64,000 nt of DNA, taken from NCBI GenBank assembly GCA_944392985.1, contig CALXYL010000009.1, positions 1 to 64,000 of the forward strand, given 5' to 3'. The DNA comes from an uncultured Spirochaetaceae bacterium (lineage in GTDB: Bacteria > Spirochaetota > Spirochaetia > Sphaerochaetales > Sphaerochaetaceae). The notes under the pieces were generated by a model. The model did no database searches. It was given only the letters and a program-made list of their open reading frames with translations, and was not told the DNA's origin. The position numbers were made by a program, and so were the translations under genes. Positions within the stretch are counted from its first letter, which is position 1; each line of letters opens with the position of its first letter. Below are positions 60,154-64,000 of this stretch, piece after piece.

Positions 60154-60196
60154 GTGTTCTCCTTTCCTATAGTGTACACCCGAAAGGAGAAAACAC
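60154..60196 (-). promoter_or_regulatory. Inverted repeat covering the ribosome-binding site of the hydrolase gene
   Basis: Read on the minus strand: GTGTTTTCTCCTTTC ... GAAAGGAGAACAC, 13 bp paired with a 2-nt bulge. The downstream arm is the Shine-Dalgarno site. The loop contains TACACT/CTATAG, possible -10 elements. Confidence 0.6.
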
Positions 60197-60198
60197 CA

Positions 60199-61641
60199 TC
60201 ATCTCTTCCAGAAATCCCGGGTGAACAGTGCAAACACCGTAAAGAGCTCAAGACGCCCTACCAGCATCAGGAATGATCCGACAGAGAGGATCGCATCGGA
60301 GAAGATGGAGAAATTGCCGGAAGGCCCGACATCCCCAAGCCCTATTCCGATGTTGCCGAGAAGCAGGAATGCTGCGGTGAAACAGGTCTCGAAGTCGCGT
60401 CCAGAGAGGGAAAAGAGGATCGTCCCTATGAACCCTGTGGTGATGTAGGCGCCGACGAATCCGGCAATGGAAAGCATGACGCTCTTATCCACAGTGCTGT
60501 CGCCGAGCTTGAGGGGAACGACTGCACTCGGATGAAGGCGCGTCTTGATCGCATTGCGCGCAAGGGACATCATCGCCCTGACCCTGATGACCTTGATACC
60601 GCCGCCAGCCGAACCAGCACAGCCGCCGATGAAGAACAGCACGACAAGAAGAACCTTCGAGAACGTGGGCCAGAAATTGTAGTCATAGGTGGCGAATCCT
60701 GTCGTCGTTATGATCGACGCAACATGGAATGCGGCATAGCGCAGCGCAGTGAGGAAGCTGCCGTATGTATCAGCGACATCAAGGGCTATGAGGACGGAGA
60801 AAACAGCGATTACAGCAAGGTAAAGATGGAGCTCCTTATCCTTTCCAGCCTCCCTTATATGCCCTTTGATCGCCTTGAAGTAAAGGGAGAAATTGGAACC
60901 TGCGATAACCATGAAGATCGTCACGATGATATCAACATAGGCGGAATTATAGCTGCCGATCGAGGAGTTCCTGGGGGCGAATCCAGCCGCTCCCATCGTT
61001 CCGAACATGACTGTCACTGAGTCATAAAGGGGGATCTTTATCCAGAGAAGCAGTACCTGCATAACTGAGAATACGGTGTAGATTGCCCAGAGCGCGAAAG
61101 CAGTATGCTGGATCTTCGGCGTCAGCTTGTCCTTTGTAGGGCCGACAGACTCAGCATTGACGAGGCTGGTGCCCCTGATTCTCACGAACGGGATCAAGGC
61201 GACGAAGAGAACAACGATTCCCATTCCCCCGAGCCAGTTTGTCATGCCGCGCCAGAAGAGGATCGACTTCAGCTTGTCCTCGATTGAGGAAAGCGCGGTC
61301 GCACCAGTTGTAGTGAAGCCCGACATGATCTCGAAATAGCAGCTCAGGTATGTATCTAGGGTGCCTGTCAGATAGAGCGGAAGCGCTCCGAATGCAGTCG
61401 CAATGACCCAGACAAGCGTTACAAGCAGATAGCTGTCCCTCGCCTTGATCGTCACTTCCTCATTGCGTGTCGCTATCAATGTGACAGCGGCGAATACGAG
61501 TATCGCGGTCTCTGTCACGGCAAAGGCCTCAATCGCGGCAGTTTCATCATAGTAGAAGGCAAGCGCGAGGGGCACGAGCATGCAGAAGCCCACGAGGATC
61601 TGGATCAGTGCAAGGAAGCGGAATACGGACTTTATATGCAT
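60199..61641 (-). CDS. trkH: Trk/Ktr potassium uptake membrane subunit
   Basis: A 480-residue potassium channel-like subunit with four M1-P-M2 repeats. The selectivity-filter segments are GFTTTGATALS, GAAGFAPRNSS, ITTTGFATYD and NIGIGLGDVGPSG, and the FIGGCAGSAGGGIKVIRV block after the third repeat is conserved. Its start overlaps the TrkA stop by 1 bp. Works with TrkA in potassium uptake driven by ion gradients. Confidence 0.93.
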   Translation of the reverse strand: MHIKSVFRFLALIQILVGFCMLVPLALAFYYDETAAIEAFAVTETAILVFAAVTLIATRNEEVTIKARDSYLLVTLVWVIATAFGALPLYLTGTLDTYLSCYFEIMSGFTTTGATALSSIEDKLKSILFWRGMTNWLGGMGIVVLFVALIPFVRIRGTSLVNAESVGPTKDKLTPKIQHTAFALWAIYTVFSVMQVLLLWIKIPLYDSVTVMFGTMGAAGFAPRNSSIGSYNSAYVDIIVTIFMVIAGSNFSLYFKAIKGHIREAGKDKELHLYLAVIAVFSVLIALDVADTYGSFLTALRYAAFHVASIITTTGFATYDYNFWPTFSKVLLVVLFFIGGCAGSAGGGIKVIRVRAMMSLARNAIKTRLHPSAVVPLKLGDSTVDKSVMLSIAGFVGAYITTGFIGTILFSLSGRDFETCFTAAFLLLGNIGIGLGDVGPSGNFSIFSDAILSVGSFLMLVGRLELFTVFALFTRDFWKR

Positions 61642-62996
61642 CAGCGGAAGAGCTCCTTGAGATAACCGCTCTCATCATGGCGGATGGAAAGGATCAGGCT
61701 GTCACCTTCGGCGAATACGTACTCACCATCCGGGACGAGCGAAGTACCGTCCGCACGGCGTACGCCAGCGATGACGACACGGCTGCGGAAATGCACCTGC
61801 TTCAGGGCCTTACCGATGAATGGGAAGCTATCCTGGACCACATACTCATAGACTTCCAGCTCCCCTTCAAAGAGCGTATGCATCGCAGAGATCCCATCTC
61901 CACGGAGATAGCGGATAAGGGAATCGACGGTGACATCCGTGATGGAAAGCGCCACATCCACTCCAAGGGATAGCGCGAACTGGCTGTAGTTCGTATTGGA
62001 CTTCACCTCGGCAATCGTTTTCTTCGCACCGATCCGCCGGGCATAGCCAGCGGTGACGATGTTGAGCTCATCATTGTCGGTGAGGCTGACGAAGAGATCC
62101 GTGCCTCCAAGATCCTCGTCCTCCCAGATGCTCTCATCGGTAATGGAGGCATTGAGCACTGTGATCTCGGGGAAGATCGCGGAGAACTCCTCTGCCGCTG
62201 CCGTATCCTTCTCGATAAGGCGCACCCGCTTCCTTTCCTTCGGAGAGAAGGCGTAGAGGAGGAACCGTGTGATCCTCGTCGCCCCGAGTATGACGATATC
62301 ATCGGGCTCGGAATAGACTTCGCGCTCTGCGGATCCGCTGATCGCGGCATATGCCTTGTCGCTGTCGGTGATGACCACCGCGATATCCCCCTGCCGGATC
62401 TCAGTATCTCCAGAGGGGATGATGACTGCACCGCGCCTGTAGAGTGCCGCTATGACGAAGTTCTCAGGTATCTTCTTCCTCAGCCCCGCAATGTTGTCGC
62501 CACGCTTCACGAAGCCGCCTTCCTGCACCGTGAAGATCATGAAATCAGTGCCGGGGAAGATCAGAGTATCGCGGTAAAGGCCGTAATGGATCGTATCAAG
62601 GAGGCGCTGGGCACCTTCCTGATCCGGATTGATTATATGCGTGATGCCAAGGATCCTGGGAGGAAGCCCTTCCTCGCCTAGATATCCGGCACTCCTGATA
62701 GCCGCTATTGTGTTGACCACCGAAGGGAATTCAGTGGCGATGATGCCGCATGAGACGATGTTGACCTCGTCGGAGTCGGTAACGGCAATGACTGTGTCAG
62801 CATTCTCCGCACCGGCTTCACGCAGCTTGGAAAGATCTGTTCCGGAACCGCATACGGCAAGGCAGTCAACCTTAGCCTCAGCTGCACGGCATCGTGAGAT
62901 AGAGCGGTCAAGGAACGTTATTGAGGAGCCTTCAGCTGCCAGATGGCGTCCGATACGGACACCTCTCCTGCCTGCTCCGATGATAAGTACATTCAT
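61641..62996 (-). CDS. trkA: Trk potassium uptake regulatory subunit
   Basis: A 451-residue cytoplasmic RCK protein with two NAD-binding/TrkA-C units. First Rossmann motif GAGRRGVRIGRHL (residues 7-19), second degenerate VILGATRITRFLL (near residue 229), each followed by a TrkA-C domain. It gates TrkH. The ATG at 62996 has no Shine-Dalgarno sequence: the upstream mRNA is the T-rich tail of the preceding terminator (TTTTGTTTTTGGTTT). The promoter was not found. Confidence 0.9.
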   Translation of the reverse strand: MNVLIIGAGRRGVRIGRHLAAEGSSITFLDRSISRCRAAEAKVDCLAVCGSGTDLSKLREAGAENADTVIAVTDSDEVNIVSCGIIATEFPSVVNTIAAIRSAGYLGEEGLPPRILGITHIINPDQEGAQRLLDTIHYGLYRDTLIFPGTDFMIFTVQEGGFVKRGDNIAGLRKKIPENFVIAALYRRGAVIIPSGDTEIRQGDIAVVITDSDKAYAAISGSAEREVYSEPDDIVILGATRITRFLLYAFSPKERKRVRLIEKDTAAAEEFSAIFPEITVLNASITDESIWEDEDLGGTDLFVSLTDNDELNIVTAGYARRIGAKKTIAEVKSNTNYSQFALSLGVDVALSITDVTVDSLIRYLRGDGISAMHTLFEGELEVYEYVVQDSFPFIGKALKQVHFRSRVVIAGVRRADGTSLVPDGEYVFAEGDSLILSIRHDESGYLKELFR

Positions 62997-63000
62997 AAAC

Positions 63001-63038
63001 CAAAAACAAAAGCATGCCCGCCCCGAAACGGAGCGGGC
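63001..63038 (-). terminator. Terminator of the TRAP permease gene
   Basis: Stem GCCCGC(CCC)/(CGG)AGCGGGC (63016-63038) followed on the minus strand by ATGCTTTTGTTTTTGG. It lies only 5 bp upstream of the trkA start codon. Confidence 0.8.
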
Positions 63039-63044
63039 GGAGAA

Positions 63045-64000
63045 TCAAAGTGCGCTTACGTACTCGATAAGGTCGTCAACAAGGCCGTCAAGCTCTGCCG
63101 CAACGACATCAGCGGTGTACTCAGCTGGATACGTGAGCGTCAGGGATCCTGCATCTCCGAATGCATAGGAGACACCGAGATCACTGAAGCCATAGACACC
63201 ATCCTCATAGGCGAAGAATGCATTGACCTCATCCTCAGTGATGAATGACGGGTATGCAAGCACTGTGGAACCATCCTCGATTGTCGCAGTAAGCTCATAG
63301 CCAGCATAGGAATATGTCTTCACGACAGCTTCCTCCGCAACCGGCCCGACATAGGCGACGAGATCCTCGAAGAGGTTGTCTACCTCAGCTGCGACCATCT
63401 CAGGATCAAGCTCGGCAGGATATGTGAACTGAGCAATGCCCTCGCCCTCAAGCGAATAGACAACTCCCATGTCACCATAACCATACCTTGCGTTCTCCAC
63501 TGCGATGAATGCCTCAGCCTCAGCATCCGTTATGAATGCAGGATACTCAAGGACAGCCGATCCCTCATCAATCGTCGCAGTAAGCTCATAACCAGCATAG
63601 CTGTATGTCCTGACAATCGCGGAATCCTCCTCAACAGGCGCAGGCGCTGGTGCTGGTTCCTCAGCTGGAGCTTCAGCTGCCGTGGCCGCTGCAGGAGCCG
63701 TCTGAGGCGCCACTGCTGTGATCTCAACAGGCTTCTCATAGCCGAAGAGAGGGATCTTCGCCATGAACGGCACATAGGTGAATACCAGAAGGAGGATAAC
63801 CATGACCGTGAAGAGCGGAAGCATCTTCTTTGCCGTGTTCTCGATCGTCGTTTTTCCAACAGCGCATCCAACGAAGAGGGCGGATCCGACAGGAGGAGTG
63901 CAGAGACCGATCGCGAGGTTGAAGATGATGATGATACCGAAGTGGACATCAGTCATTCCCAGCTTCTGGACGACAGGCAGCAGAATCGGCGTCATGATCA
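63045..64000 (-). CDS. TRAP transporter large permease (DctM), 3' part, with C-terminal repeat extension
   Basis: Partial gene; the 5' part lies beyond the window. The first ~85 visible residues are the end of a DctM-type TRAP permease (MTPILLPVVQKLGMTDVHFG, then GLCTPPVGSALFVGCAVG and the last hydrophobic helices). A Pro/Ala/Glu-rich linker (residues ~97-125) follows, and then two ~90-residue repeats (127-216 and 225-313 of the visible part) that I do not recognise. Both repeats start with TYSYAGYELTAT and contain YPAFIT/YPSFIT and LTYPAE/FTYPAE. DctM normally ends shortly after its last helix. The repeats are acidic with Tyr, and may bind a ligand or partner; the side of the membrane is unknown. 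Confidence 0.8.
   Translation of the reverse strand, partial: IMTPILLPVVQKLGMTDVHFGIIIIFNLAIGLCTPPVGSALFVGCAVGKTTIENTAKKMLPLFTVMVILLLVFTYVPFMAKIPLFGYEKPVEITAVAPQTAPAAATAAEAPAEEPAPAPAPVEEDSAIVRTYSYAGYELTATIDEGSAVLEYPAFITDAEAEAFIAVENARYGYGDMGVVYSLEGEGIAQFTYPAELDPEMVAAEVDNLFEDLVAYVGPVAEEAVVKTYSYAGYELTATIEDGSTVLAYPSFITEDEVNAFFAYEDGVYGFSDLGVSYAFGDAGSLTLTYPAEYTADVVAAELDGLVDDLIEYVSAL
63057..63617 (-). repeat. Two tandem ~90-codon repeats in the TRAP permease gene
   Basis: Copy 1 at 63348-63617 and copy 2 at 63057-63323, period about 294 bp. They share more than half their residues and stretches of DNA such as GTCGCAGTAAGCTCATA, suggesting fairly recent duplication. Confidence 0.8.

Overview
The window (about 54 percent GC outside a few AT-richer patches) looks like the chromosome of a diderm spirochaete related to Sphaerochaeta or host-associated treponemes. 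Evidence: several signal-peptide proteins ending in an aromatic residue like small outer-membrane barrels, spirochaete-style binding proteins whose mature end begins A-G-G-S-Q-E-A or similar, many lipoproteins, TRAP, Pit, Trk and Opp transporters, and no cell-wall gene set typical of Firmicutes. The lineage is an inference. A bile-salt-hydrolase-type enzyme, a probable queuine-salvage pair and a sialate-type aldolase operon fit life in an animal gut.

Layout. 1-330: AT-rich fragment with a doubtful small ORF. 0.3-4 kb: envelope glycan genes (GT28-type transferase, UDP-galactopyranose mutase) and a barrel-like protein. 4-9.3 kb: queuosine-precursor transporter plus radical-SAM enzyme, a SurA/PpiD-like chaperone, DUF2804, AI-2E exporter. 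9.3-9.6 kb: convergent tRNA-Asn and tRNA-Val. 9.7-11.1 kb: ECF A and T subunits. 11-17 kb: lipoprotein, stand-alone DUF3320-like protein, two fold-type-II PLP enzymes, a secreted protein. 17.3-22.4 kb: heterodimeric ABC exporter and a sodium-pump decarboxylase beta subunit followed by an uncharted 40-residue membrane protein. 22.5-26.4 kb: two overlapping DUF262 genes (GmrSD-like defence candidate). 26.6-32.3 kb: maltodextrin-type operon (binding protein, two permeases, LacI regulator, 4-alpha-glucanotransferase). 32-40 kb: lipoprotein, MFS transporter, amino-acid ABC transporter with flavodoxin, Pit phosphate transporter with DUF47 partner, small barrel. 40-49.3 kb: nine-gene minus-strand operon (Opp/Dpp transporter, N-acetylneuraminate-lyase-like aldolase, second aldolase, GntR regulator, SIS protein). 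49.7-64 kb: enolase, SLC13-type transporter, ung, DUF1538 with a tandem PII protein, an HTH-like protein and MATE pump, M18 aminopeptidase, choloylglycine-hydrolase-family enzyme, TrkH/TrkA, and the 3' end of a TRAP large permease with an appended repeat domain.

Most notable points. (1) The substrate-binding protein of the nine-gene operon appears circularly permuted: the segment that is C-terminal in the SBP family 5 fold directly follows the signal peptide and the normally N-terminal lobe comes last. (2) The TRAP permease carries a Pro/Ala linker and two about 90-residue repeats. (3) A duplicated DUF1538 membrane protein is translationally coupled to a double PII protein. (4) Seven genes have a recognisable -10 hexamer ending 6-7 nt before the start codon and no Shine-Dalgarno sequence, which predicts leaderless mRNAs. 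(5) At least two genes have their ribosome-binding site inside a long inverted repeat. Everything is read by eye; no database search was possible.
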